Positions 15,421-23,893 of a stretch of DNA of 37,427 bases are shown here, one piece after another; the stretch's first letter is position 1; the number at the start of each line of letters is the position of its first letter. Under the pieces are notes generated by a model. It searched no databases. It was not told the DNA's origin and saw only the letters and a program-made list of their open reading frames with translations. The DNA is from Planctomycetota bacterium. GTDB taxonomy: Bacteria; Planctomycetota; Planctomycetia; Pirellulales; Lacipirellulaceae. The stretch is from assembly GCA_013286045.1 (NCBI GenBank), contig JABDGM010000041.1, positions 190 to 37,616 on the forward strand, in the 5' to 3' direction. The position numbers were made by a program, and so were the translations under genes.

Positions 15421-17222
15421 TGGTTCTGCCTGGTGGGTGAAACGTAGATATCGTTGGGTTCGATCGTAACCGACTTGCCGTTGATTTCAACGGTGGCGGG
15501 TTTGTTGCCGGTGTTGAGGGCGAAGGTCTGTTTGCCGCGGCAGGTGGTCCAGACGCCGTCGAGTTTGCCGTCGACGCCTGTGAGGCCGGCGATTTTGGGG
15601 GCGAGTTCTTCGAGCCAGTTCGATTTGGTCGTGTCGGGCACGACTTGCACGTTTTTGGTTGGCAGCCAGGTTTGGTCTTCGACGTTTTTGAGGGCGGGAT
15701 CGCCGACGAGGATGATCGTGCCGCCGCGGCGTTGGAAGTCGGTGAATTTGTCGAAGACAGGCTGATCGACGATGTCGGCTTGGATGACGATCATCGTCTT
15801 GTAGATTCTTGCGTTCAGTGCGCCATCGAGAATGAGCGCTTCGTCGAGGACGTCGAAGTCGCAGAGGTCGCGAAGTTTCGTGCTGGCGTCGATCGTGGGT
15901 TTGAGATCGGCGCCGAGGCGGTACATCGTGGTTGGGCAGTAGACGGCGACTTGCGTGTCGCCGGGGCGACCGGTGATGAGCTGGATGTGCTTGTGGATGT
16001 CATCGGCGTGCTGTGGGAATTCGTAGGTGAAGAATTGGGAGGCGCCGGCGGAGGCGTCGGAGAAGATGCGGCGACGGAAGGCTTTGTCGTCGAGCGCGGT
16101 GGCGGGCTCGGTGCTTTCTTTGACGTCGTAGAACTGGTAGGCGGTGCCCATCCATTTGTCGGCGAAGACCGCGCCTTGGCAGTCGGCGGGCTGTAGCGTG
16201 ATGCCGTAGTTTTTGGCCATGCGAGCGTAGCCGGGGCAGTAAGTGCCCCACGCGATCGGGTTTACGCCGCCGGCGCTGCCGCCGGGTTTGATGCGGACTT
16301 TTGAGGCGGGGAAGTACTTCAAAGTTGTTTTGACAGATTGCTCGGCGAAATCGATGAGGGCCTGGTGGTACCAGGTGATGAAGTCGAGCCATTGGCGACG
16401 CTGGTGGGGCGTGGGGAAGGCTTCGGGCGTGGGTTTGAAGTCTTCTTGTGAGAGTTGGCGTGGTGCGCGGAGCTCGTCGAAGTGGTTGGGGGCGACTCCC
16501 CAGGCTTCGCCGAGTTTTTCCACGTCGCCGTACTTCTTTTCCATCGCGGCTTGGAAGGCTTTGGTCGCGTACTCGTCGCCGCACCAGTAGCCTTCGTGGC
16601 AATGGCCCATGTCGATCCAGGCTGGGACTTCGAGCGGGTAGTTGCCTTCACCGTAGGGACCGAGGATGCAGGCGTAGACGTCGTCGATGCGATCGCCGAA
16701 GTGGTCGTGCAGGTTTTTGTAGAAGTGGTCGTAGCACTCGATCGTGCGGGGATCGAAGATCGAGAGATAGTTGGTGTCTTCGTTGTGCTCCATGCAGCGC
16801 ATGAGCGTGCGGTCGGCGGGTTTGTCGCGCAGCCAGACGGGCGGGAAGTGGACCCAGCAGTAGGCGGTGTATTTGAGGCCGGCTTTGTGGAGGGCCTTTT
16901 CCATGGCATCGTGTTTGGACCAATCCCACTCGCCGGGTTCGCGCTCGACGGCGCCCCAGGCGATGTAGTCTTCGTCGGCGACGAGGCCGGCGGTTTTCAT
17001 GGTGGTGAGCGAGTCGGCGGGCGGGGGCGGCTCGAGGAAGTTTTCCTGCGGGTGGGAGCCGATCGGTGAGGCCTGGATGAAGGAAACCGAGAGGTTGCCG
17101 GTGGAAAGGTTCCAAGGGCTGCCATCGAAGGATTTTGGGTCCTGCGTGGTGGTTTGGGCGTTGGCAACCGCTGCGGCCGAAGCGGCAAGGAGGCTGAGTA
17201 AACGAGGCAGAAGCTTAATCAT
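15417..17222 (-). CDS. Secreted glycoside hydrolase, TIM-barrel GH42/GH14-like
   Basis: 601 residues. A signal peptide (about 1-22, ending VANA) is followed by a (beta/alpha)8-type domain. MKTAGLVADEDYIAWGAVEREPGEWDWSKHDAMEKALHKAGLKYTAYCWVHFPPVWL (segments about 75-131) is the usual start of GH42 and GH14 barrels. CILGPYGEGNYP with E202 is a good candidate for the acid/base glutamate. After about residue 400 a flavodoxin-like domain (QVAVYCPTTMYRL, then MIVIQADIVDQPVFDKF and GGTIILVGDP) matches the beta-galactosidase trimerisation region. A small beta-sandwich ends the protein. The exact family is not certain: GH42 beta-galactosidases and GH14-like proteins of planctomycetes both fit. It is the first gene of a coupled pair with DUF1080. 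Confidence 0.8.
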   Translation of the reverse strand: MIKLLPRLLSLLAASAAAVANAQTTTQDPKSFDGSPWNLSTGNLSVSFIQASPIGSHPQENFLEPPPPADSLTTMKTAGLVADEDYIAWGAVEREPGEWDWSKHDAMEKALHKAGLKYTAYCWVHFPPVWLRDKPADRTLMRCMEHNEDTNYLSIFDPRTIECYDHFYKNLHDHFGDRIDDVYACILGPYGEGNYPLEVPAWIDMGHCHEGYWCGDEYATKAFQAAMEKKYGDVEKLGEAWGVAPNHFDELRAPRQLSQEDFKPTPEAFPTPHQRRQWLDFITWYHQALIDFAEQSVKTTLKYFPASKVRIKPGGSAGGVNPIAWGTYCPGYARMAKNYGITLQPADCQGAVFADKWMGTAYQFYDVKESTEPATALDDKAFRRRIFSDASAGASQFFTYEFPQHADDIHKHIQLITGRPGDTQVAVYCPTTMYRLGADLKPTIDASTKLRDLCDFDVLDEALILDGALNARIYKTMIVIQADIVDQPVFDKFTDFQRRGGTIILVGDPALKNVEDQTWLPTKNVQVVPDTTKSNWLEELAPKIAGLTGVDGKLDGVWTTCRGKQTFALNTGNKPATVEINGKSVTIEPNDIYVSPTRQNQ

Positions 17223-17462
17223 TGTGCCATCCTGGTGGTCGCCGCGGGAATGTCAGCAATCTTATGACGGCCGGCGCGTATGGACAATCAAACGGGTGGT
17301 AGGCGACAAGCTGTTTGCAGGCCGAATTGGCGGCAAACCCTGCATAAACGGCCCGGACTTAAAACGTGCTGGCAACATGCCGATACATCAAGTGAGGGGC
17401 TGACTTACGGCCCTTCCCTGCTCGGCACAAAAGCTGCTGGGCAAAAGTTTAGGTAGGTTGCC

Positions 17463-18512
17463 ATGAAGATCACGGTTGTGGGCGCTGGCGCGGTGGGTTC
17501 GCTCATGGGCGGATTGCTCCAAGGTGATGCGCCCGATCTTGATGTGACGCTTGTTGCGCGCGGGAGGCATGGCGAGGTGTTGGAGACGCGCAAGAGCCTG
17601 GTCATTGAAGATGCGCGCGGCACGCGCGATATACAGATCAAGTGCACTTCGGACGTTTCGGCCGCGGCTGGGTCGCAGATTGTTCTGCTCACGGTAAAGT
17701 CGCACGATACGGAGGCGGTGATGCAATCGGTGTTGCCCCATTTGGGCGATGCGATTCTGGTTTCGATTCAGAACGGCATGAACGACGCGACGCTCGGCCA
17801 GTATGTGTCGGCGGATCGGCTGGTGATGGGCGTGACGGCGGTAAATGTATTTGTGGCGGAGCCGGGGCGCGTAAGTTTGCAGTTGGGCGGCGCGACGGCG
17901 TTTGGGCCGCCGCGCAATGCGCAGCCGGGAACCGCAGTGAAGTTGGTTGCGGAGGTATTTGGGCGCATTCGGTCGGAGTCGCTGCAGTTTTTGGCGACTA
18001 GTGATTTGGCGGCGATGCAGTATCACAAGCTGACGATCAACGCGGTGGGATGTGCATCCTGCCTGTCGGCGTCGAATTTTATTTCCGAGGCGCTGTGCCA
18101 TGCAGAGTGGCGGACGTGCGTTGGGCTGCCGCTATTGCGGGAGTGCCAGCGGCTGACGGAGCACGCGCATATTCGCATGCAGCGGATCCCGGGGACCCCG
18201 AGCTTGCGCGGGCTGAATTACCTGCTGCAGGGCATGAATGCGCCCGTAGTTGGGCCGATTGTGTCATTCGCTGCGGATCAGATTTACAATCGCCGGCCGA
18301 TCGAGTTTTCGTTGTTGCAGGATTTGCGGCAGCGGCGGCGGACGGAGGTTAACTATATCAATGGCGAGTTCGTCCGGTTGGGCGAATCGCTTCATGAAGC
18401 GGCGCCGCTGAATCGCGTGGTGGCGGGCATGGCGAACGAATTGGAGGCCCGCGGGGATGGGTCTTACTTCTCGCGCGATGAAGTCATTCGACGGTTTCAG
18501 TCGCTGAACTAG
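17463..18512 (+). CDS. panE: Ketopantoate reductase family (PanE/ApbA) oxidoreductase
   Basis: 349 residues. The N-terminal Rossmann domain opens with MKITVVGAGAVGSLMG (the GxGxxG NADPH-binding loop) and has LLTVKSHDT with K79 and SIQNGMND with N104-G105. The C-terminal helical domain has MQYHKLTINAVGC, where K189 and N193 align with the catalytic Lys and substrate-binding Asn of E. coli PanE. Family enzymes reduce 2-dehydropantoate to pantoate with NADPH in coenzyme A synthesis. The protein is about 45 residues longer than typical PanE, with a stretched C-terminal domain (GTPSLRGLNYLLQGMNAPVV). It could therefore be a paralogue acting on another 2-oxo acid. AGGTAGG lies before the ATG. It stands alone between the hydrolase pair and the sulfatase. 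Confidence 0.85.
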   Translation: MKITVVGAGAVGSLMGGLLQGDAPDLDVTLVARGRHGEVLETRKSLVIEDARGTRDIQIKCTSDVSAAAGSQIVLLTVKSHDTEAVMQSVLPHLGDAILVSIQNGMNDATLGQYVSADRLVMGVTAVNVFVAEPGRVSLQLGGATAFGPPRNAQPGTAVKLVAEVFGRIRSESLQFLATSDLAAMQYHKLTINAVGCASCLSASNFISEALCHAEWRTCVGLPLLRECQRLTEHAHIRMQRIPGTPSLRGLNYLLQGMNAPVVGPIVSFAADQIYNRRPIEFSLLQDLRQRRRTEVNYINGEFVRLGESLHEAAPLNRVVAGMANELEARGDGSYFSRDEVIRRFQSLN

Positions 18513-18597
18513 CTCGTCTGTCGGATTGACATTGGGGCGAGGCTGCTTCAGGCTAATGTTTGGCGCGGGGGGCGCTGAACGGGGCTGCGCGTGTGGC

Positions 18598-18619
18598 ACT
18601 GGTCGCTGAAGCGACCAGT
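18598..18619. repeat. Perfect inverted repeat upstream of the sulfatase gene
   Basis: ACTGGTCGCT (18598-18607) and AGCGACCAGT (18610-18619) form ten base pairs around a GA centre. The site lies between the panE stop and the sulfatase start. It could be a terminator stem for panE (no T-run) or a dyad for a dimeric regulator of the sulfatase. Confidence 0.45.
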
Positions 18620-18664
18620 CCGAAGCAGAGGCCTTTCTAAATTGAGCCTGCACCGGTTGGAGGG

Positions 18665-20200
18665 ATGACGTTGTCGTCCGTGGCTGCGATGTTTTTCAAT
18701 CTTCGTTTCGTCTTGATTGGGTTTTTATTCGGCGCCGCTGGTGTGACTGGCGCGGTTGCGGTCGGGGCGGACTCGGCGCCGCCCGTGGCGAAGAAAATGA
18801 ATGTCGTGCTGGTACTGGCGGACGACTTCGGGTGGACCGATCTCGCTTGCTACGGCAGCAAGCTCTACGAGACGCCGAATATCGATCAGCTGGCGAAGGA
18901 CGGGATGAAGTTCACGCAGAACTATTCTGCGTGCACAGTTTGTTCGCCGACGCGGTCGGCGATTATGACGGGGAAGTATCCTGCGCGGACGCACATTACG
19001 GACTGGATTCCGGGGCAGATGCCGGAGAATCCGAAATTGATCGTGCCGGATTGGACGAAGTATTTGCCGCTTGAGGAGACGACGATCGCGAATGATTTCC
19101 ATAAGGCCGGCTATGCGACTGCGAGCATTGGCAAGTGGCATTTGGGTAAGGAGCCGTATTATCCGGAGAAGCACGGATTCGATTTCAATATTGCGGGGAC
19201 CGATAAGCCGAACACGGATCATTATTTTTCGCCATATCAGATTCCCACGCTGGAAGACGGGCCGAAGGGTGAATACGTTACGGATCGGCTGACGAACGAG
19301 GCGATCAAGTTCATTGATAAGAATGCGAAGGAAGACAAGCCGTTCTTTTTGTACTTGCCGCATTTTGCGGTGCATCTGCCGACACAGGGGAAGAAGCCCT
19401 TGATTGAGAAGTACGAGGCGAAGATTACGAAGGACATGGCGCAAAATAACGCCGTGTACGCGGCGATGATTGATAGCCTCGATCAGTCGGTGGGGCGAAT
19501 TCGTGACGAGCTCACGAAGCTGAAAATCGCGGACAATACGCTGGTGATTTTTGTGTCGGACAACGGCGGGCGCGTGCCGACGACTTCCAACCTGCCGCTG
19601 CGCGTGGGTAAGGGCTCGTGTTATGAAGGCGGGACGCGGGTACCGCTGATCGTTTATTGGCCGGGGATTACGAAGCCGGGGAGCGTTTGTGACACGCCGG
19701 TCATCAGCATGGATTTGTATCCGACGATCATGTCGATCGTGGGGATTTCCGACGGGGCGAAGAACGCGGTGGATGGCGTGAGTTTGGTGCCGCTGTTGCG
19801 TGAGGATGGGAAGCTGAAGCGCGACGAGCTGTTCTGGCACTATCCGCACTATCAGCATTATCAATTGGGCGGGGCGACGCCTTACAGCGCGATTCGCAAA
19901 GGGGACTTCAAGCTGATTGAGTATCTCGATGACAAGCCGACGGAGCTATATAACCTGAAGGATGATATCGGCGAGAAGCATGATTTGGCGGGCGAGATGC
20001 CGGACAAGGTGAAGGAGCTTCGGGATCGGCTGCATGCGTGGCGGACCGAGGTGGGGGCGCAGATGCCGACGAAGAATCCGAATTACGATCCTTCGAAACC
20101 GGAGCACGAGACGCCGAAAAAGTTGGAAGGATCGAAAGAGCGAACGGGGATGGTGAAGCCGGCGCCGACGGCGGATCAGCTATTGGACGCGAAGACCTAG
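18665..20200 (+). CDS. Secreted Cys-type sulfatase (arylsulfatase A-like)
   Basis: 511 residues. Signal peptide about 1-35. The N-terminal alpha/beta domain has VVLVLADDFGW (metal-binding D53 and D54) and the sulfatase signature CSPTRSAIMTG, in which C93 of CxPxR is the residue converted to formylglycine. SIGKWHLGK, FFLYLPHFAVHLP and IFVSDNGGR supply other active-site Lys, His and Asp/Asn residues. A C-terminal subdomain (about 395-470) carries the LYNLKDD motif. It should hydrolyse sulfate esters on glycans or small aromatics after export. A formylglycine-generating enzyme or anSME is needed and is not in the window. GGAGGG touches the ATG at 18665, which is too close; a TTG at 18671, six nt away, is a plausible true start in the same frame. 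Confidence 0.93.
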   Translation: MTLSSVAAMFFNLRFVLIGFLFGAAGVTGAVAVGADSAPPVAKKMNVVLVLADDFGWTDLACYGSKLYETPNIDQLAKDGMKFTQNYSACTVCSPTRSAIMTGKYPARTHITDWIPGQMPENPKLIVPDWTKYLPLEETTIANDFHKAGYATASIGKWHLGKEPYYPEKHGFDFNIAGTDKPNTDHYFSPYQIPTLEDGPKGEYVTDRLTNEAIKFIDKNAKEDKPFFLYLPHFAVHLPTQGKKPLIEKYEAKITKDMAQNNAVYAAMIDSLDQSVGRIRDELTKLKIADNTLVIFVSDNGGRVPTTSNLPLRVGKGSCYEGGTRVPLIVYWPGITKPGSVCDTPVISMDLYPTIMSIVGISDGAKNAVDGVSLVPLLREDGKLKRDELFWHYPHYQHYQLGGATPYSAIRKGDFKLIEYLDDKPTELYNLKDDIGEKHDLAGEMPDKVKELRDRLHAWRTEVGAQMPTKNPNYDPSKPEHETPKKLEGSKERTGMVKPAPTADQLLDAKT

Positions 20201-20369
20201 CTGTCGACGGATTAGCGTAAGCTCTTGAAACTACGGCGTTTCTGTGGAGTTGCGGGGGTCGCTTAACTGCCCGCTCGCGGCGTTGCTGCCGCAGTTCTCC
20301 CCCCTGGGCGGGAGGATTTGGGATAAAGAGATTCTTAGAATTCTGGACCCGGCAAAATATTTCGTGGCA

Positions 20370-20378
20370 TGTTATAAT
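20370..20378 (+). promoter_or_regulatory. Extended -10 promoter of the FG-GAP PEP-CTERM gene
   Basis: TGTTATAAT (20370-20378) contains a perfect TATAAT with the TGn extension one base upstream, which lowers the need for a -35 box. No good -35 is visible at 17 bp (CGGCAA at 20350-20355). Transcription would start near 20385 and give a leader of about 125 nt. Confidence 0.6.
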
Positions 20379-20382
20379 CGCT

Positions 20383-20480
20383 CCACGGCGGGGTGAACCA
20401 AATACGTGCCGCGAACTGCTAGAAGGCACGCGATCTTTCTCGGTTGATCGCGGCTGAATCGCGGGCTTGGAACGCCGTGG
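20383..20480 (+). ncRNA. Candidate multi-branched structured leader RNA
   Basis: A closing helix of eight Watson-Crick pairs, CCACGGCG (20383-20390) with CGCCGTGG (20473-20480), encloses two hairpins that can stack end to end. The first is GTGCC (20406-20410)/GGCAC (20425-20429) with a 14-nt loop. The second is GCGATC (20430-20435)/GATCGC (20446-20451) with a 10-nt loop. The fold starts at the predicted transcription start and ends about 30 nt before the start codon, where the RBS lies outside the closing helix. The layout is that of a riboswitch-like element. The pairing was found by eye, and no known class was recognised. Confidence 0.35.
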
Positions 20481-20511
20481 GCGAGTATCGTTTCCGGACC
20501 GGAGAATTGGC

Positions 20512-22350
20512 ATGCGATTGTTGTCCCTCTATCGTTTGACCGTCGTTGCAAGTGCGCTGGCGGTTGTTTCTCAATTTGTAGCGGTATCTGCGCGGGCAGA
20601 TTTTACCGATAAGAGCGCGGCCATTCTCGGCGGCGCCAATTACACGACGCGCAGCGTGTCGCTCGCCGATTATGACGGCGATGGCGATCTGGACATGATG
20701 TTTCAGACATCAAACGGCGCGAAACTGTACCAAAACAATTTCATAAGTACAGGTACGCCCAGCATGACGTTCACAAACGTCACCAACACAATGTTGCCAG
20801 CGGAGCTGACTGCCCCGAACGTTGCTGGGACTTGGAGCGCGGCGTGGGGAGACTATAACAACGACGGAAAAGTCGATGTATTTGTTGGCTCATCGAGCGG
20901 CACCGGCACGTTGTTGAAGAATAATGGCGCGGCGCCGTTTATCAATGCGAATACGGAGACTGGGCTGACGGGGTCGCCGTTTACGGACGGCTTCACTCAA
21001 AACGTGGCCTTTGGCGACTTCAATAACGATCATCGCATGGATTTTGTGGTTGGCATGGAAGGGCCGGCAATGCACCAAATGTATACTCAGGGATCGAACG
21101 GCAAGTTCACCGCGGTGGGGGCAGCGGTTGGCCTGCAGGTGCCCTTCGGCACGAAGTCGTACGGCATGGCGATCGGCGATTACGACGGCGACGGCGACAT
21201 GGATATCTACATCTCGACGTGCCGCGCTGGCGGGAACATTCAAAACAATTTGTTCAAGAACAATCTTAAGGAGACGGGCACGCTGAGCTTTACCGACGTT
21301 GCCAATTCGGCCGGCGTGCAAAACACAACGAACACGTATGGATCGCAGTTCATTGACATGGATAACGACGGGAAGCTCGACCTCGTGGTAACGGGCGCCA
21401 ATATCGATGGATTGACGACTGCCAGTCCTACGAAAATCTATCACAACAACGGGAATGGGACGTTCACGGATGTCGACACAATCACGGGGCATGCGCTTCT
21501 GGGGAGCGTGGGGTATGACCCGAATGGTCTGAAACTTGTTGACTACGACAACGACGGCGACCTAGATCTGTATTACCACGACAATCTATCGGGCACGACC
21601 AATCAGCGACTTTTTCGCAATGATGGTCATTGGAACTTTACGGATGTCACGTCAACACTGCACCTTTCCGGGACCGACAGCCATGGCAACCCGAATACGG
21701 GCGCGGGCGGTTACGACAGCGCGTGGGGCGACATTGACAAGGACGGCGACCAGGACTTGATCGATGTGAATAACTCAACGCTGAATGGTTTTTCCACGCC
21801 GGAAAAAGTCTATCTCAACGACGCCTCGACGAACGGTAATCACTGGTTGTATGTGAAGCTGCACGGTCCTAATTGGGATACGACGGGCATTGGCGCATCG
21901 CTGTATGCCACGATGAATATCGGGACCGCGGATCAAGTGACGCTTCGCCGCGAGGCGAACACGGATGCAGACACGTTCAATCAGAGCGATCTGCCCGTTC
22001 ATTTCGGAATGGGGTTGGCCCAGCTTGTCGATTGGCTGAAAATCGTGTGGCCGGATGGCACGGTGCAGTGGCTGCACGATGTGAACCCGGATCAATATCT
22101 CGATGTTTCCTACGCGGACGCTTTGCCGGGCGATTTTAATGGCGACGGGATCGTGAATATGGCGGATTACGTGGTTTGGCGGGCCAACTACGGAACGGTC
22201 TTTACGCAGGATGACTACAACACCTGGCGGGCATATTATAGTAAATCGCTTGCGGCCGGACTGGGATCCGGATCCGCCGTTCCTGAACCGGGAACGATTA
22301 TACTGATAGGTGTCGGCGGCATGGCGATGTTCTCGCTACGCCGTCGCTAG
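20512..22350 (+). CDS. FG-GAP/ASPIC repeat protein with dockerin-like domain and PEP-CTERM tail
   Basis: 612 residues from the ATG at 20512 (GGAG 8 nt upstream). Signal peptide about 1-36. Seven FG-GAP/VCBS Ca-binding repeats carry DxDxDG-like loops: LADYDGDGDLDMM, WGDYNNDGKVDVF, FGDFNNDHRMDFV, IGDYDGDGDMDIY, FIDMDNDGKLDLV, LVDYDNDGDLDLY, WGDIDKDGDQDLI. They probably form one beta-propeller. An ASPIC/UnbV module follows (GIGASLYA, then PVHFGMGLAQLVDWLKIVWPDG). A dockerin-like pair comes next (GDFNGDGIVNMADYVVWR, DDYNTWRAYY). The C-terminus is a PEP-CTERM signal: VPEPGT, a hydrophobic span and SLRRR, recognised by exosortase systems. The mature protein should sit outside the cell. Binding partner unknown. 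Confidence 0.93.
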   Translation: MRLLSLYRLTVVASALAVVSQFVAVSARADFTDKSAAILGGANYTTRSVSLADYDGDGDLDMMFQTSNGAKLYQNNFISTGTPSMTFTNVTNTMLPAELTAPNVAGTWSAAWGDYNNDGKVDVFVGSSSGTGTLLKNNGAAPFINANTETGLTGSPFTDGFTQNVAFGDFNNDHRMDFVVGMEGPAMHQMYTQGSNGKFTAVGAAVGLQVPFGTKSYGMAIGDYDGDGDMDIYISTCRAGGNIQNNLFKNNLKETGTLSFTDVANSAGVQNTTNTYGSQFIDMDNDGKLDLVVTGANIDGLTTASPTKIYHNNGNGTFTDVDTITGHALLGSVGYDPNGLKLVDYDNDGDLDLYYHDNLSGTTNQRLFRNDGHWNFTDVTSTLHLSGTDSHGNPNTGAGGYDSAWGDIDKDGDQDLIDVNNSTLNGFSTPEKVYLNDASTNGNHWLYVKLHGPNWDTTGIGASLYATMNIGTADQVTLRREANTDADTFNQSDLPVHFGMGLAQLVDWLKIVWPDGTVQWLHDVNPDQYLDVSYADALPGDFNGDGIVNMADYVVWRANYGTVFTQDDYNTWRAYYSKSLAAGLGSGSAVPEPGTIILIGVGGMAMFSLRRR

Positions 22351-22359
22351 AAGAGGCTG

Positions 22360-22378
22360 CGCTCTTTTTGGCAGAGCG
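22360..22378 (+). terminator. Possible hairpin after the FG-GAP gene
   Basis: CGCTCT (22360-22365) and AGAGCG (22373-22378) form a six-pair stem around a TTTTGGC loop, 10 nt after the stop. The T-run is inside the loop rather than after the stem, so it is a weak terminator candidate. Confidence 0.25.
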
Positions 22379-22449
22379 GATCAGGGCGGCAGGGACGTCG
22401 ATTTATCTCTGCGATCGCGCGGCGCGCGCCGAGCTACGGAACACTCTCA

Positions 22450-23817
22450 ATGCTACTTAGGTCGCCCTTGGTGGTTATGGTGGTCGTTAGCGCGCTCACG
22501 TTGCGCGCCGATGCCGCCGGCGCTGCGCCGCCACAGGTTCCGGGGCTCCCCTCGCAGACGGCGGATTACTTCGCGTATGCGATCAGCAACTTGCCGTCCT
22601 ATTTTCAGAGTGATGGTGTGACTGCGCTGGATAACACGCCGGCCGATAATTTGCTGACCAATGCGGGGGCGACGCTTGGTCGCGTCCTGTTTTACGACAC
22701 CCGGCTTTCGGCGAACAACACGGTGTCGTGCTCGTCTTGCCATCATCAAGCGAATGGTTTCTCGGACGCGAACCAATTTAGCGCCGGGATCAACGGCCAA
22801 CTGACCACGCGGCATTCGATGGGTTTGGCGGATGTGGGGTTCTATCAAAACGGCAGAATGTTTTGGGATGAGCGAGCGGGGTCGCTGGAAGACCAAGCGC
22901 TGACTCCGATTCAAAGCCCGACGGAGATGGGCTCAACGCTGCCGGACGTTGTTTCGAAGCTAAGTCAAACGAAGTTTTATCCGCAGTTGTTTCAGGCGGC
23001 ATTTGGAACGCCGGACGTGACGCCGGACCGGGTCGCAAAAGCGATTTCTCAATTCGAGCGGTCGATGGTGAATTACAACTCGAAATTTGACGGCTACCTG
23101 AAGGGGACGCAGACATTATCGCCTGCCGAACAGGCGGGGATGTCGTTGTTTAATGGCCAGGCGCGCTGTAGTGGATGCCACACGACGACTTCTCAGCTGA
23201 TTCAGGAAGCGGTCAATGTGGGATTGGATTCGACCATTACCGATCCCGGCGTCGACGGGCAGGGTCGATTCAAAGCGCCGTCGTTGAGAAACGTGGCCGT
23301 GCGCGGGCGATTCATGCACGACGGGCGATTTTCTTCGCTCGAGGACGTCGTCAATTTTTATAACACGGGGGTTCAAAACAGCGCGTTTCTGGATGCGGGG
23401 CTCAAAGACCCGCTACAGCTGAATCTTAGCGCCGAGCAGGTGTCGGATTTGGTTGCGTTTTTGAACACGTTGACGGACAACAGTTTTTTGACAAGCTCGT
23501 TGTTCTCGAACCCATTCGTTACGTTGCCAGGCGACTATAACGGCGATGGAGTGGTCGACGCGGCGGATTACCAGGTGTGGCGGTCGAGTTATGGCGACAC
23601 GACGTCGCTAGTGGCCGATGGGAACGGCGACGGCAAGGTGAACACCGAAGACTACTTGGTGTGGCGGTCCAACCTTGGCCGGACGTGGCAAAGCCTGGGC
23701 TCGGGCAGTGGGAGCGGAATCGGACAGAATGCTGTTCCAGAGCCGGCGGGGCTGGTACTTGGGCTGCTTTCTAGTTGTTGGCTGTTTCTCTGTCGGCGTA
23801 GGCGGCGAGTTGGCTGA
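22450..23817 (+). CDS. Di-heme cytochrome c peroxidase fused to dockerin-like domain and PEP-CTERM tail
   Basis: 455 residues. Signal peptide about 1-25. The CcpA/MauG-type domain has two haem-binding motifs, C94-S-S-C97-H98 and C240-S-G-C243-H244. It also has the typical LGRVLFYDTRLSANNTVSCSSCH and FKAPSLRNVAVRGRFMHDGRF segments; M289 is the likely distal ligand of the second haem. Residues about 361-410 form a dockerin-like pair (GDYNGDGVVDAADYQVWR, DGNGDGKVNTEDYLVWR). The tail AVPEPAGLVLGLL...CRRRRR is a PEP-CTERM signal. Di-heme peroxidases reduce H2O2 or oxidise protein and small substrates in the periplasm. Here the sorting signal predicts fixation at the cell surface. It is 99 bp after the FG-GAP gene and 76 bp before the PSCyt1/DUF1553 gene, all on the same strand. 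Confidence 0.93.
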   Translation: MLLRSPLVVMVVVSALTLRADAAGAAPPQVPGLPSQTADYFAYAISNLPSYFQSDGVTALDNTPADNLLTNAGATLGRVLFYDTRLSANNTVSCSSCHHQANGFSDANQFSAGINGQLTTRHSMGLADVGFYQNGRMFWDERAGSLEDQALTPIQSPTEMGSTLPDVVSKLSQTKFYPQLFQAAFGTPDVTPDRVAKAISQFERSMVNYNSKFDGYLKGTQTLSPAEQAGMSLFNGQARCSGCHTTTSQLIQEAVNVGLDSTITDPGVDGQGRFKAPSLRNVAVRGRFMHDGRFSSLEDVVNFYNTGVQNSAFLDAGLKDPLQLNLSAEQVSDLVAFLNTLTDNSFLTSSLFSNPFVTLPGDYNGDGVVDAADYQVWRSSYGDTTSLVADGNGDGKVNTEDYLVWRSNLGRTWQSLGSGSGSGIGQNAVPEPAGLVLGLLSSCWLFLCRRRRRVG

Positions 23818-23893
23818 CGCCTGCCGCGGCCGGGGCTAAACTGGAAGGGCCGCGCTGTTTTCCGGGGCGGTTCACCAGTGAGCGTGTGGCCGC

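Larger units (their letters stand above)
20201..20511. other. Intergenic region with promoter and structured leader before the FG-GAP gene
   Basis: 311 bp without a gene. The left half has GC-rich C and G runs and a short GCGGC/GCCGC stem of doubtful value. The right half holds an extended -10 promoter (20370-20378) and a multi-branched RNA-like fold (20383-20480), followed by the GGAG RBS 8 nt before the ATG at 20512. Confidence 0.65.

Noticed and set aside
18725..19864. Minus-strand 379-codon open frame opposite the sulfatase
   Set aside because: Arg/His/Leu-rich shadow of a gene with an intact sulfatase active site.
20261..20320. C-run/G-run region as a terminator of the sulfatase gene
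   Set aside because: Stems contain mismatches and loops are too short; no T-run follows.
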